A stretch of DNA of 64,000 nt from Costus lasius (GCA_027563935.2 CM050454.1:3934001-3998000), one strand, 5' to 3'; shown: positions 56,801-62,684, numbered from the stretch's first letter. Numbers and translations: made by a program. The notes: generated by a model from the sequence alone, not told the origin.

Positions 56801-57256
56801 TTGCACTAAACAAACAGGTTTGGAAAAAATTGGGACTAACAAGCTGAGGTAATACAGATTTTTTTGTTCTAGTCGTAGGATATAATAAAACAATCAATTG
56901 GAAATGTTGACAAGGTGTTGTTATAATATGAAATTTTATGACTATTTTTCATTTCATTATACTTATCACATTCGCCAGTTACTTGAAGATATTCAATCAA
57001 TCGGAAGGAAAAAGTCTTCATAAACTGAAATACAATGTACCAAATTCACTGTTCATACAGTACCTCTCCGGAAGAAAACTTTTCAAGTATTACATTCATT
57101 TTTTTCCGCGACATGCTTCTGGGTCCAGAGTGACACCCCACAAGAAATTCACATTTCCAAAATTCAAGAGACGGTAGCCTTTTGAGGATATATGCTAGTG
57201 ATTTTGCAACAATAATTCTCTTCACAAAGACTATGCATTTGGTGGTATCTTGTAGC
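22059..57256 (-). CDS. DCL4: Dicer-like 4 (DCL4), partial: 15 exons from helicase C-terminal domain to stop
   Basis: DCL4 cuts long dsRNA into 21-nt siRNAs (trans-acting siRNA and antiviral pathways) in the nucleus. Fifteen exons join with matching phases and GT/AG borders into about 1,242 residues without stops. Domain order: helicase C ([16 protein letters not shown]), DUF283, PAZ, RNase IIIa ([14 protein letters not shown] plus [10 protein letters not shown]), RNase IIIb ([13 protein letters not shown] plus [11 protein letters not shown]), and two dsRNA-binding domains. The acidic catalytic residues of both RNase III domains are kept. DCL4 rather than DCL2 is shown by [40 protein letters not shown] and the ANCW...GPSHLK C-terminal dsRBD. 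Arabidopsis DCL4 has about 1,700 residues, so the N-terminal DEAD-box part (about 430-460 residues) is missing from what is visible. Introns are greatly enlarged by transposons. Confidence 0.97.
22210..23140 (-). other. DCL4 intron n-o (931 bp)
   Basis: AT-rich sequence with a poly-T run near 22459. No coding or mobile-element signal recognised. Confidence 0.6.
23141..23255 (-). CDS. DCL4: DCL4 exon n: start of second dsRBD
   Basis: Encodes [20 protein letters not shown] then WSPPSFKF...DEGPSHLK. Acceptor TCTAAAG/GTAATT and donor AAAAT/GTAAGT give continuous phase with both neighbours. Confidence 0.94.
23256..25882 (-). other. DCL4 intron m-n (2.6 kb)
   Basis: No gene recognised. It contains a ~50 bp direct repeat (about 23380-23431 and 23593-23645, sharing GGTGCAGGGACTCATTTGTAAAATGGGA) and an AT-rich remainder. 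Short frames on both strands lack protein-like conservation. Confidence 0.55.
23380..23645. repeat. Direct repeat pair around TGCAGGGACTCATTTG
   Basis: Two ~50 bp copies, spaced 213 bp, share AAATTTTATATTT-GGTGCAG and GGACTCATTTGTAAAATGGG followed by a similar GTTTTC. Possibly the ends of a small inserted or duplicated segment. Confidence 0.7.
25883..26231 (-). CDS. DCL4: DCL4 exon m: inter-dsRBD linker
   Basis: Encodes [33 protein letters not shown] and a low-conservation Ser-rich stretch ending NNREKI. Acceptor TATGCAG/GCTCGT, donor AAATTG/GTATGA. Confidence 0.92.
26783..26829. repeat. (GA)n microsatellite
   Basis: An uninterrupted run of roughly 22-23 GA units within the DCL4 exon l-m intron; likely length-polymorphic. 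Confidence 0.95.
27380..28003. repeat. Tandem duplication beside DCL4 exon l
   Basis: A ~250 bp unit (27752-28003) is repeated upstream (27380-27748). Shared blocks include GAATACATGCAACC, GAGAATA-TGTAAA-TATTAACAA, GAGGAAATCCAGTGGTTCAT and CATTATGTATCT-TGACAAAAA. The left copy contains an extra ~115 bp of the ACCGGTAC-type dispersed repeat (about 27454-27587). The right copy ends just before the exon l donor. Confidence 0.85.
28011..28340 (-). CDS. DCL4: DCL4 exon l: end of RNase IIIb and first dsRBD
   Basis: Encodes [19 protein letters not shown] (distal catalytic residues), [12 protein letters not shown] and the first dsRNA-binding domain, ending [15 protein letters not shown]. Acceptor ATCTAG/GTTCTT, donor TTAAAG/GTATGA. 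Confidence 0.96.
28670..28808. mobile_element. MITE, PIF/Harbinger (Tourist)-like
   Basis: A 139 bp element with terminal inverted repeats GGGCCTGTTTCCTTGGAC / GTCCAAGGAACAGGGCC and the 3-bp target duplication TAA (28667-28669 and 28809-28811). Internal inverted TCTAGT...ACTAGA. TTA/TAA duplications are the rule for PIF/Harbinger MITEs. Confidence 0.9.
29326..29556. mobile_element. Dispersed AAGGTTT/ACCGGT repeat, copy with TTC tract
   Basis: Starts ACAAGGTTTCAAATACTCG and ends ATCGGTTTTTTAAACCATAG. The interior has a short tandem duplication (TGTGTGCAGGTCCAAGCTCAGG / TGTGTACAGG...) and a TTC-rich tract, then GTGCCGG. Part of a family recurring in this window. Confidence 0.55.
29942..30300. 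repeat. Dispersed AAGGTTT/ACCGGT repeats, two adjacent copies
   Basis: ACAAGGTTTTAAATATTAATCC at 29942 and CCAAGGTTTAAAACACTACTCC at 30131 open two segments rich in TACTGG, ACCGGTATATACC and GGACCGGTCGGACCGGTA. A TATA-rich dinucleotide run is at 30225-30245. Confidence 0.55.
30349..31653 (-). mobile_element. Solo LTR (1.3 kb) in the DCL4 exon k-l intron
   Basis: Minus-strand orientation: starts TGTCACGCCCCGGTCGGAAC (at 31653) and ends GGGCCTAACA (30349). Flanked by a perfect 5-bp target-site duplication CTAAG (30344-30348 and 31654-31658). GC-rich with long spurious frames on both strands. Termini suggest Ty3/gypsy. No internal region. Confidence 0.93.
31721..31870. repeat. Dispersed AAGGTTT/ACCGGT repeat fragment
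   Basis: CAAGGTTTATAATATCGGTC followed by GTCCGGTAGTTGCC and CAGTACCGGTCC, then a GGCAGCA-rich stretch. Same family as the other copies. Confidence 0.5.
31871..33837 (-). other. DCL4 intron k-l, proximal part
   Basis: AT-rich with no clear gene. About 32160-32640 has short copia-RNase-H-like strings in broken frames but nothing firm. About 33020-33130 is homologous to the SDHAF1 intron (15570-15690), sharing ATTAGCAAACAAGAAT and GGCATTTTCTCTT-G-AGTTTCA. Confidence 0.5.
33838..34110 (-). CDS. DCL4: DCL4 exon k: RNase IIIb signature
   Basis: Encodes [19 protein letters not shown] (catalytic Glu/Asp) and [16 protein letters not shown]. Ends EEPACPK. Acceptor GACTAG/AAACTAG, donor CAAAG/GTATAT. 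Confidence 0.97.
34199..34660 (-). CDS. DCL4: DCL4 exon j: end of RNase IIIa and start of RNase IIIb
   Basis: Begins [20 protein letters not shown]. Contains [21 protein letters not shown] (distal Asp/Glu of RNase IIIa) and [17 protein letters not shown] (start of RNase IIIb). Acceptor TTTCAG/GTCTAT, donor TATCAG/GTTTGA. Confidence 0.97.
35000..35209 (-). CDS. DCL4: DCL4 exon i: RNase IIIa signature
   Basis: Encodes [19 protein letters not shown] then [20 protein letters not shown], with the Glu and Asp of the RNase III signature, then [21 protein letters not shown]. Acceptor TTTTCAG/ATCC, donor CTACAG/GTAAAA. Confidence 0.97.
35337..35542 (-). CDS. DCL4: DCL4 exon h: PAZ to RNase IIIa connector
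   Basis: Encodes [36 protein letters not shown] and [17 protein letters not shown]. Acceptor AAAGCAG/AGGCC chosen over the AGAG/GCC alternative because it alone keeps phase with exon g. Donor AAAGT/GTAGGA. Confidence 0.94.
35950..36240 (+). mobile_element. LINE ORF2 reverse-transcriptase fragment
   Basis: Plus-strand translation gives [42 protein letters not shown] and [12 protein letters not shown] in slightly broken frame, matching the L1 RT pattern (IPKK..P..A.DFRPISL...K..AKILA.RL...LP.LI...QSGF). Degenerate. Lies in the DCL4 exon g-h intron on the opposite strand to the gene. Confidence 0.7.
36644..37190. mobile_element. Dispersed AAGGTTT/ACCGGT repeat, ~545 bp copy
   Basis: Ends are inverted: AAAGGTTTAAAATCTC at the left and TTAAAATATCAAACCTTGG at the right. 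Inside each end are GGACCGATACATACC and GGACCGGTACACTGG. The unique AT-rich interior is not coding. Confidence 0.55.
37440..37800 (+). mobile_element. Ty1/copia reverse-transcriptase scrap
   Basis: [16 protein letters not shown] near 37465-37512 is the copia RT EVYM.QPPGFV motif. [17 protein letters not shown] string near 37705 recalls the palm region. Heavily eroded. Confidence 0.55.
37801..39402 (-). other. DCL4 intron g-h, distal part
   Basis: Nothing firmly recognised. 38560-38970 has broken protein-like strings ([11 protein letters not shown]) of unknown origin on the plus strand. Otherwise AT-rich. Confidence 0.45.
39403..39503 (-). CDS. DCL4: DCL4 exon g: PAZ C-terminal part (small exon)
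   Basis: A 101-nt exon easily missed by ORF length. Minus-strand translation is [19 protein letters not shown] then [14 protein letters not shown], matching the PAZ segment (PxQPLL...RNLLHNR) of DCL4. Acceptor AATACAG/ATTCCG, donor AAACAG/GTGACT. Phases 2 to 1 fit exons f and h. Isolated by 15.4 kb and 3.9 kb introns. Confidence 0.93.
40459..40588 (-). repeat. Copia 3' LTR (130 bp)
   Basis: Shares CCCTTAGGGTTTG, TAAGTAACCCAAGGATTAAG and GGACATGAACACAGAATCTC with the 44 kb copy; roughly 85% identical by eye. Confidence 0.85.
40688..43561 (-). pseudogene. Copia gag-pol remnant
   Basis: Minus strand, in order: gag N-terminus from ATG 43561 ([16 protein letters not shown]); a pre-RT linker ([11 protein letters not shown], about 42770); RT ([33 protein letters not shown]; 41939-42268); RNase H tail ([33 protein letters not shown]; 40688-40924). 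Most of gag, protease and integrase are deleted or unreadable, with many stops. Confidence 0.85.
41240..41711. mobile_element. Dispersed AAGGTTT/ACCGGT repeat inside the copia element
   Basis: Opens GATTTAAAAACCGGTCCG and closes AATTTTTAAACCTTGATC, with a GAGGAAGGAGGAGG purine tract, a short GGAAGCTTCATTCGAAGCTTCC palindrome region near 41528-41550, and GGTACCGGTACCGGTAC near 41636. It separates the RT and RNase H remnants, so it inserted after the copia. Confidence 0.6.
44073..44207 (-). repeat. Copia 5' LTR (135 bp) with adjacent PBS
   Basis: Minus strand begins TGTTGAGATTCTGTG at 44207. The PBS TGGTATAAGAGG follows directly at 44072-44061. Confidence 0.85.
44865..45105. repeat. Dispersed repeat fragment with TTC tract, internally duplicated
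   Basis: Two similar halves: TCCGATTCCATCTGGTACAT...TTTAGTACCTTGGCAT and CCCGATTCTACCTAGTACAT...TTTTAGAACCTTAGCAT, separated by a TCTTCTTCC-rich tract. Resembles the ACCGGT-type family but is more diverged. Confidence 0.5.
45270..48018 (+). pseudogene. Second Ty1/copia gag-pol remnant
   Basis: Plus strand and heavily frameshifted: a protease-like [12 protein letters not shown] (45320); integrase strings ([10 protein letters not shown] near 45730, [16 protein letters not shown] near 46085, [11 protein letters not shown] near 46257); RT ([19 protein letters not shown] near 46751, [13 protein letters not shown] near 46907); and RNase H ([20 protein letters not shown] near 47660; [18 protein letters not shown] near 47830). 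It ends at ACTTAAGGGAG / TGTTAGAATTGGG (48018/48019), a polypurine tract and LTR start. Confidence 0.8.
46905..47020 (+). repeat. 37-bp tandem repeat in the copia RT region
   Basis: CAAATGGATATAAAAATGGCATTTCTTTATGGTGCTTT occurs twice head to tail and a third, diverged time (CAAATGGATATAAAAAATGC) about 35 bp on. It duplicates the RT motif-A codons ([10 protein letters not shown]). Confidence 0.9.
48019..48180 (+). repeat. Candidate copia 3' LTR start
   Basis: TGTTAGAATTGGGTAAAAG follows a polypurine-like AAGGGAG. The matching 5' LTR was not found, so the end is uncertain. Confidence 0.45.
48220..48880 (+). pseudogene. Third Ty1/copia remnant (RT end to RNase H)
   Basis: [20 protein letters not shown], then [20 protein letters not shown] and [12 protein letters not shown], are standard copia post-RT motifs. 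The terminal [15 protein letters not shown] before GGAGTAG matches copia C-termini. Frames are broken. It belongs to a different copy from the preceding remnant. Confidence 0.75.
48881..50518 (-). other. DCL4 15-kb intron: unassigned stretch
   Basis: Probably old LTR and spacer sequence. 48900-49650 is purine-rich and may be a copia LTR continuation. Around 49760 a short AAGGTTCAAAGTATC motif resembles the dispersed repeat. No gene recognised. Confidence 0.4.
50519..52778 (+). mobile_element. Ty3/gypsy remnant with gag domain
   Basis: Bounded by TGTTACAGGCCCAATATCATTAG-like (50519) and TGTTACGGGCCCAATATCATTAG-like (52779) starts, the second preceded by the polypurine AAAGAGGGGGGCAAT. A retrotransposon gag lies at about 51500-52250 ([55 protein letters not shown]). 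Pol is absent, so it is an internally deleted derivative. The two starts agree for only ~26 bp, so the 5' LTR is otherwise replaced by a GC-rich block. Confidence 0.65.
50640..51190. other. GC-rich block inside the gypsy remnant
   Basis: High-GC sequence with open frames on both strands (the longest 50694-51158, minus). Composition resembles plant LTR or 5' leader sequence. No protein family recognised. It does not match the other LTR start at 52779. Confidence 0.45.
52779..53180 (+). repeat. Candidate gypsy 3' LTR
   Basis: Begins TGTTACGGGCCCAATATC after a polypurine tract and contains a TATA-like CTATAAATAAGG near 52838. The 3' end is not resolved and no target duplication was found. Confidence 0.5.
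53690..54672. mobile_element. Dispersed repeat enclosing an AT-rich tandem array
   Basis: The left part has CAGTACAAATCGGTCCGATAG and AAATTTCAAACTATGG. The right part has GGACCAGTTTTCCAGTACC, GACCGGTCGGTACCAG and TTTTCGAACCTTGATTC. Between them (53810-54490) is a degenerate array. Resembles an ACCGGT-type copy expanded by the array, or two copies flanking it. Confidence 0.5.
53810..54490. repeat. AT-rich degenerate tandem array
   Basis: About eight to ten units of roughly 60-95 bp share CACC-TGAGGGTGTA-AGTAATTGATTTAAAATAA and a poly-A-rich spacer. Units differ by indels in the A runs. Confidence 0.8.
54673..54858 (-). other. DCL4 intron edge next to exon f
   Basis: A short AT-rich stretch with a TTAGCATGTGG duplication (54738, 54769). 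Nothing else seen. Confidence 0.5.
54859..55286 (-). CDS. DCL4: DCL4 exon f: platform and first part of PAZ
   Basis: Begins [16 protein letters not shown] and includes [25 protein letters not shown] and [18 protein letters not shown]. Acceptor ATAGCAG/ATGGTG, donor AAATAG/GTATTTG. The PAZ domain is interrupted here by the 15.4 kb intron. Confidence 0.95.
55358..55629 (-). CDS. DCL4: DCL4 exon e: DUF283-PAZ linker
   Basis: Encodes [16 protein letters not shown]...[18 protein letters not shown]...[13 protein letters not shown]...FDKED. Acceptor GCTAG/ATGAAAC, donor GAAGAT/GTAGGG. Confidence 0.95.
55713..55984 (-). CDS. DCL4: DCL4 exon d: DUF283 (Dicer dimerisation fold)
   Basis: Encodes [20 protein letters not shown] then [14 protein letters not shown] and [15 protein letters not shown], the DUF283 core. 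Acceptor TTGCAG/ATATTTC, donor GGAG/GTTTGTC. Confidence 0.95.
56101..56307 (-). CDS. DCL4: DCL4 exon c: linker and start of DUF283
   Basis: Encodes [17 protein letters not shown]...[14 protein letters not shown]...[11 protein letters not shown]...DKLPKD. Acceptor TCTCAG/AGGTAAC, donor GATAA/GTGTGT. Phase joins both neighbours. Confidence 0.95.
56424..56584 (-). CDS. DCL4: DCL4 exon b: helicase motifs V-VI
   Basis: Starts [17 protein letters not shown] and contains QSRGRARMP (motif VI, arginine finger). Acceptor ACTAG/GTGAAT, donor GGAAAG/GTTCTC. Ends two bases into an Arg codon completed by the next exon. Confidence 0.96.
57064..57256 (-). CDS. DCL4: DCL4 exon a: helicase C-terminal domain, first part
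   Basis: Encodes [14 protein letters not shown]...[14 protein letters not shown]...FSSGE. Acceptor TCAATAG/GCTAC and donor GGAGAG/GTACTG. It is the most 5' DCL4 exon recognised; its first base completes a codon begun in an upstream exon not found in the window. Confidence 0.93.
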
Positions 57257-58540
57257 CTATTGAGAAAGCAAAATTATCCATGAAATTTCATTTAGAATGT
57301 CATAAAGCATGAAATATGATGTATTTTATTACAAATTCATCCGGTATCAGTAAAACAGACAGCCAAACACATGAAAAAACTTGCAATAAGAAAAGAAAGC
57401 AACCAATCACCATATCAAAAGATCAAAGATTATTGAACAATGAACATCACTACTTTCCCAAGATATCACATCTACCCAAATGGAGACTGAAAAACAGTCC
57501 TTGAAGTTTTAACTAATGCGATTTCACCTAGAAAACATGCAGTATGGATCAACTCAAAGATGGTATTGATACAAGTAATTAAACCTTGTTCCATACCACT
57601 ATATATACATATATACACACACATATATATTAATTATATATTAATTATGAAAAGTTCAAACCAGTATATATGTATACGTATACATATATACATATACACA
57701 TACACACCAACTAGTACCAACTGATACCATGTGGCATAACCAGTACCATGTCTTAGACCCGCTATTTAAACCTTGTATTGATAAAAAATATATATAATTA
57801 TGAAAAGTTCAAACCAGCTGATCTATGGATAGATGTCAGGTCATTCTGACACAAGAATCTCAAAAGAAAATCAGTATCTAAATAAGGACATATTCAAATA
57901 CAACATTTACACGGTTGTTATGATTTGAATTTTTAAAATGTTCATTTTTGTGATGAGGGAGAAATGCATTGAAGTATCGATGTCAACCATGTACCTCAAT
58001 ATGTATATAGTAATGTTCATTTATTATCGAAAACAAGTCATTTATGGATAGTCGCAGGTGATTCATCGGGCTCCGTTGCATCAACATTAAATGTTCAATC
58101 TTTCTTTTTTGTCCCAGAAAGACATATATTTGACCTATCCATGATTAATTGTTTGTTGGATAGTTCTGGTAAGAAAAATAAGAGTATTCTTGATAATTCA
58201 GCAAAATCTCATCAAACAGTATCTAATGGGTATTAGAATTTCATATATCCTTCTATTATCCAAAGTAATTCTTATCTTTTGGCCAAAAAGTGAAAAAATG
58301 GTTCCATTGTTCCATTATAATATGATCGAGAATGAGAGAAAGAATTAATGGAATTGAGAACTTAGAGAATAGCCTGTAACTCATGGAGTTGTACATCTCA
58401 TCTCTCAACAATGATTTGCTAAATCGGCTTGTGTATGCATAATATACTAAAAAACAATTTTTATTTATTTTATTTTTATAACAAAAATTTAATAAAAAAT
58501 GTCAAAGCTATAACTATATACCATTACCTTTTCTTCATGC
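57257..58540 (-). other. Upstream DCL4 intron or flank, no exon found
   Basis: AT-rich with a CATATATAC microsatellite region (57600-57720) flanked by TTAAACCTTG motifs of the dispersed repeat (57580, 57770). No helicase coding sequence recognised. Confidence 0.5.
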
Positions 58541-59093
58541 ACCTGAAATTCAATTCCATTGATTAGAACTCTTCATACATAAACTTCATAATTGGTTTTT
58601 CATCATAATCAACCAAATCCAACACTTTAGCGACAGGCAAAACAGCTTTAAGACAAAGAATAATATCATTCAAAAAATTAATATCCACCACTAATTGTTG
58701 AATCTTGTTCCCCCTCCTCATTTCTTGAAAATTTGCACAACTTTCATTGATTAGAAGAAAACATAATTATAATACACCCTTCAATCACTAAGAGAGCCCA
58801 AAATATAATATCATAATCCAAGTAAAAGCTAATCTAATCAAATATTTCCCATCTGTAAATTGTCTTGACATTGATATGACCTTAGTCCTTGAATTAATAA
58901 ATGTTTAGATCCTTTTACCTTTAGCAATAGTGATCTCATGTGTGCTTAATTTCTTCTTAAAATTTTTATGAATCAAGTCAAGATAATGTGTTGTCTAAGG
59001 AGTCCAAAATAAACTTTCATTTCTTCATCAACATTCTCCTCTTTGTCTTGTAGTTTGCAACATTATCAATAATAACTTAGACTATATTTTCTT

Positions 59094-59286
59094 CACTAAC
59101 CTTTTCAACAGTATCCTTTAACATCTCAAAAACTACATCAGTCTTAACTTGGGACTATTCACCAAAGCAGGTTGTTTTCTTGCGCTCAAGTTTATAACAT
59201 TCAAGAATATCTAATTCTTGTTTACTTCCTTTATAAAAAAGGTGTCTCAAATCTCATTCAAAACCAATACTATATGTTGCCACAAG
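59094..59286. repeat. Duplicated hAT segment, copy 1
   Basis: Matches 61059-61263 (CACTAACCTTTTCAACAG ... ATGTTGCCACAAG), with a ~17 bp segment missing after CACCAAAGCA. Part of the DUF659-like coding region. Confidence 0.92.
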
Positions 59287-61058
59287 TTTTGGGAATCCCC
59301 GGACCATATAAAAATTTAAACGCAGCGGAACGACGATCCGAAACAGAATTCCCACAAATCGCCAGGATCAACTTACGAGAGAAAGCTGTAGGATGTGAAG
59401 AGTTATACCTCTGTTTACGAAATTTCTGGAGTATAGCCGATGACGAAGACGCACAAGTGTCCGTCCTCTGCAGTCACGCACACACGGACTTCTCGAATCC
59501 TCTTGAACCTCCGCACTTGGTGCTAGCCTTGGGAGGTGAGATCCACACCTAGAAGGGAGTCTTGATTGCTTGCGCCAATCACACCAGTGCTTGCGCCAAC
59601 AAGTTCTCAACTTGTGCCAATCACTAAGGTATGGCACCAAGTGATGAGGAGGAAGACGGAGAAGAGCACCGAGAAGAGGGGAACCCTCTTCCACTCGCAA
59701 ATCTTCCTTAGAAACCTTGCAGCTCTCTGCCTCTTGTTGTCGCCTATCACCAAGGAGAAGATGAAGGTGGCTACTATGAAGAGGGAAACGGCTAGGGTTA
59801 GAGAGAAAGAGGTTAGGTGACAATGCATATCACACACCCATGTATGAGCCTAGCCTTTTTATATATATAGATTTTGGATGCGAGTCCCATGACTTAAACA
59901 CAAATATAAATATTAGAAATATTAATTTAGCGTTTAAGTTGTGGGCCCCCACTGTTACGCTAAAATCAATCGCAAAAGTGTTTTGAATAAATCCATCACA
60001 AATTCAATTTCACAAAATTCAATTTTTGACCATCGACTAGACCTTATCTATCGATGTCATCCAAGGTTACCCAAGGGGTCAACCAAGGTCACATCATAAC
60101 ATAAACTCTATATAAACCATCTCCTTCTCCTCAAATACATTCGAGATGCATCACTCACACTTAGGCTATGTTCTGTTGGATGGAATCCACCGTGGAAATG
60201 ATGGTCATCTAGATTCATTGCATTTTCCATCATTTCCACGGTGGATTCCATCCAACAGAACATAGCCTTAGATCCGAATTAACCCAATGATTCGATCTAG
60301 GTTATCCGATCAATATGAGAACTTCGAGTGTCTTTGTGTGTGACTTCGAGTGTCATCGACATTCCCTAAAAATGCGACAAAGTATAAGTATAGATTTGTC
60401 CTTTTGCCAGATTGATGTCCAAATTGGGCAAGTGTATCATACTTGTTAATCCCAATATTATAGTCATGACTAAATCAAATTCTCACCTGGGTATTGCTAT
60501 ACACTTTTAGTCATGCATCCATATAGGGCGCCATCGACATCAAGTTTCCCCGCAAGGAAGGGGCAAATTCTCTCTTGGCACATTAAATCTCTCATATAGC
60601 TCATGACGCACCCAATGATAACCGTTATGACTTCTCTTTTATGGCGAAGCGTTAAGTTGTATCAAAGTGTCTCATTTTCCATATACAGATATTAATGCCC
60701 TCAAGTCTAGGACAATCGTAACTCTGTCACTATGATATTCATCTTATGACACCAAGATGAATCCTCACGGCGGGTCGATCCAGTATATCTCCCTTGATAT
60801 ACCTATATGCCTGTATTAGCAACTCGTGCTCAACCAGCGCATATACCAGTCTCAAATGAATCATAATTGTCTCATATCCACTATGATTCTTGATCGGGGT
60901 TAAACATAGAGACTAGATAAAATCTATCTCTTAGGAACATTGTATATGTAAATATACATGTGCACAGATGTACAAATTTACATAACAACAACCATGCCTG
61001 GATTACTCATTCTATCAAATAGATGTGATACACATATCTCATGGTCCTAGGGCATAAA
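59287..61058. mobile_element. LTR-like 1.77 kb insert between hAT duplicates
   Basis: Starts TTTTGGGAATCCCCGGACC then ATAAAAATTTAAACGCAGCGG and ends ATGGTCCTAGGGCATAAACA, resembling the ends of a family of plant copia LTRs (TGTTGGGAATCCCCGG...). No internal coding region, so possibly a solo LTR that has lost its exact ends. It contains a complete small MITE at 60164-60267. Confidence 0.5.
60164..60267. mobile_element. Near-perfect foldback MITE, PIF/Harbinger-like
   Basis: 104 bp: two ~43-bp inverted arms (GGCTATGTTCTGTTGGATGG ... and its complement), a ~20 bp loop and the target duplication TTA (60161-60163, 60268-60270). Confidence 0.93.
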
Positions 61059-61263
61059 CACTAACCTTTTCAACAGTATCCTTTAACATCTCAAAAACTA
61101 CATCAGTCTTAACTTGGGACTATTCACCAAAGCATCATTACTAAACAACCAGTTTTCTTGCGCTCAAGTTTATAACATTCAAAAATATCTAATTCTTGTT
61201 TACTTCCTTTATAAAAAAATTTCTCAAATCTCATTCAAAACCAATACTATATGTTGCCACAAG
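61059..61263. repeat. Duplicated hAT segment, copy 2
   Basis: Partner of 59094-59286. It retains TCATTACTAAACAACCA, missing from copy 1, so it is likely the more complete version, and it continues into ATCAAAAGTTACC. Confidence 0.92.
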
Positions 61264-61571
61264 ATCAAAAGTTACCTCTAGATTTTTTTTACACAATTAA
61301 ATGAAATAGAACTAGTGTAAAAAAATAGTAATTTGCTAGGAAGCCACTTCTCTCAAGTCTTTTTTTAATATTTACTTAATTATGTTTTGACTTTATGTGC
61401 TACTAGGAACAAATATCTTGACAGTAGACTCAAAAACTTCATAATTGTCTTCCCCCCTCTTTTTTTAAATATTCTCTTCAAGCATTTCACATTCACATCA
61501 TCTTGTTGATAAACTCTTTTCTTCATTTGTGCAGCTTCCTTGAGACATGTCATAGCTTGCTCAAGATATGT

Positions 61572-61975
61572 CATAGCCAAGGTTTTAAAAATTGTTTTGG
61601 ACTAACGGTTCAGATGGTTTGTACCGGTATGGGCTGCAACAAAGCAGTGGAAGAGGAAAGAAGAGAAAGAAAAGAGAGAAAAAAGAGGAGAAGAAAAAGG
61701 AGGAGGAGGAGAAGAAAAAGAAGAGGAGAATCTACTTCGCATAGCACCAAAAGAGGGGAAAAGAAGAAATAAGTTGGAAGAAATGAAGGAAAAAAAGAGA
61801 GAATAACAAGAAGAAGAGCAAAAGGAGGAGGGGAAAGAGCTGCCAACCGCCAACCAATGTTTGCAATACTAGACCGAAATTTTTGGTTTTGTACCGGTCA
61901 GGTACACTATGTCGGTATGCACTGTTCATACTGGTCGGGTGAGTCGCCGGATAGGTTTTTAAAACTATGCCGCCA
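61572..61975. mobile_element. Dispersed AAGGTTT/ACCGGT repeat with purine tract
   Basis: Opens CCAAGGTTTTAAAAATTG, has TTTGTACCGGTATGG, a GAGGAGAAGAAAAAGG purine tract (61640-61840), TTGTACCGGTCAGG and closes near GGATAGGTTTTTAAAACTATG. Lies inside the hAT pseudogene. Confidence 0.6.
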
Positions 61976-62110
61976 ACTACTACCGCTATGCGCATGCACG
62001 AGTAGAGGCAAACGAGAACACACAAGCGAGTCACCGGACCGGCTTTTAAAACGATGTTGCCTACCACTGCCGCTATGCGTGTGCACGAGTAGAGGCAGAC
62101 GAGAACACGC
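61950..62110. repeat. ~85-bp tandem duplication
   Basis: GAGTCGCCGGATAGGTTTTTAAAACTATGCCGCC...GTAGAGGCAAACGAGAACAC is followed by GAGTCACCGGACCGGCTTTTAAAACGATGTTGCC...GTAGAGGCAGACGAGAACAC, two related units directly in tandem. Confidence 0.8.
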
Positions 62111-62684
62111 AAGCTGGTTCCTCCATCCTCTTCTTCTTCCACCCACGAGCATACACATCTAGTGCACGAAGGCAAAAGCAACTGCTCCATCTCCTCTTCC
62201 TCTTCCTCTTCCTCACAGACCGGTACTAGGTTGGTTATATCACATGATTTGCTCACTAACTTCATCGGAAACAAGTTTACATTGTCCAACATCTTTACAA
62301 GTGGAAACTAAATGATGCATAAATCAATATAGGTTTCAATATATAATTTTATCACAATACTTGCTTTTGATTGCTCACTAGTTGCTCCCAACCAATATCG
62401 GATATATTCCCCAGCATTTTTCTTCTTAGATTTACTAGTTTCAGCCATTTTAAATTATTGCTTTCCTGATTCTCAATTCAAAACTTATAAGCTTAATATT
62501 ATACCGGAAAAAGAGTAATTGAGTGTGTAATTTGGATGAATAAATGATTATGCAACAAAGAATATAGACTGAGCTTTAAACTATAATTGTGAATTCGTGA
62601 TAGTTTGATGTGGTTAGTTAAGACATACTAATGATCCCTAATATATGAATGCAGCTTAGTTATGAAATCAACAAGGCAGTTTTA

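Larger units (their letters stand above)
58550..62460 (-). pseudogene. Degenerate hAT transposase gene
   Basis: Minus strand, from 62452 downward: N-terminal MAETSKSKKKNAGEYIRYWL (62452-62320), a middle fragment (EAAQMKKRVYQQDDVNVKC, about 61530-61470), the DUF659-like block (VEKVSEENIV-VIIDNVANYK, MKKKFILDSLDNTL; about 59110-58985) and KAVLPVAKVLDLVDYDEKP, IMKFMYEEF (about 58655-58575). These match the order in plant hAT transposases. Stops, frameshifts and insertions break it. The catalytic C-terminus was not found. Confidence 0.7.

Noticed and set aside
22059..57256. DCL2 or DCL3 as the identity of the Dicer gene
   Set aside because: The helicase motif VI context, the [20 protein letters not shown] block and the second C-terminal dsRBD match DCL4.
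59368..59823. 151-codon minus-strand frame in the LTR-like insert
   Set aside because: No family motif, overlaps other frames, inside a repeat.
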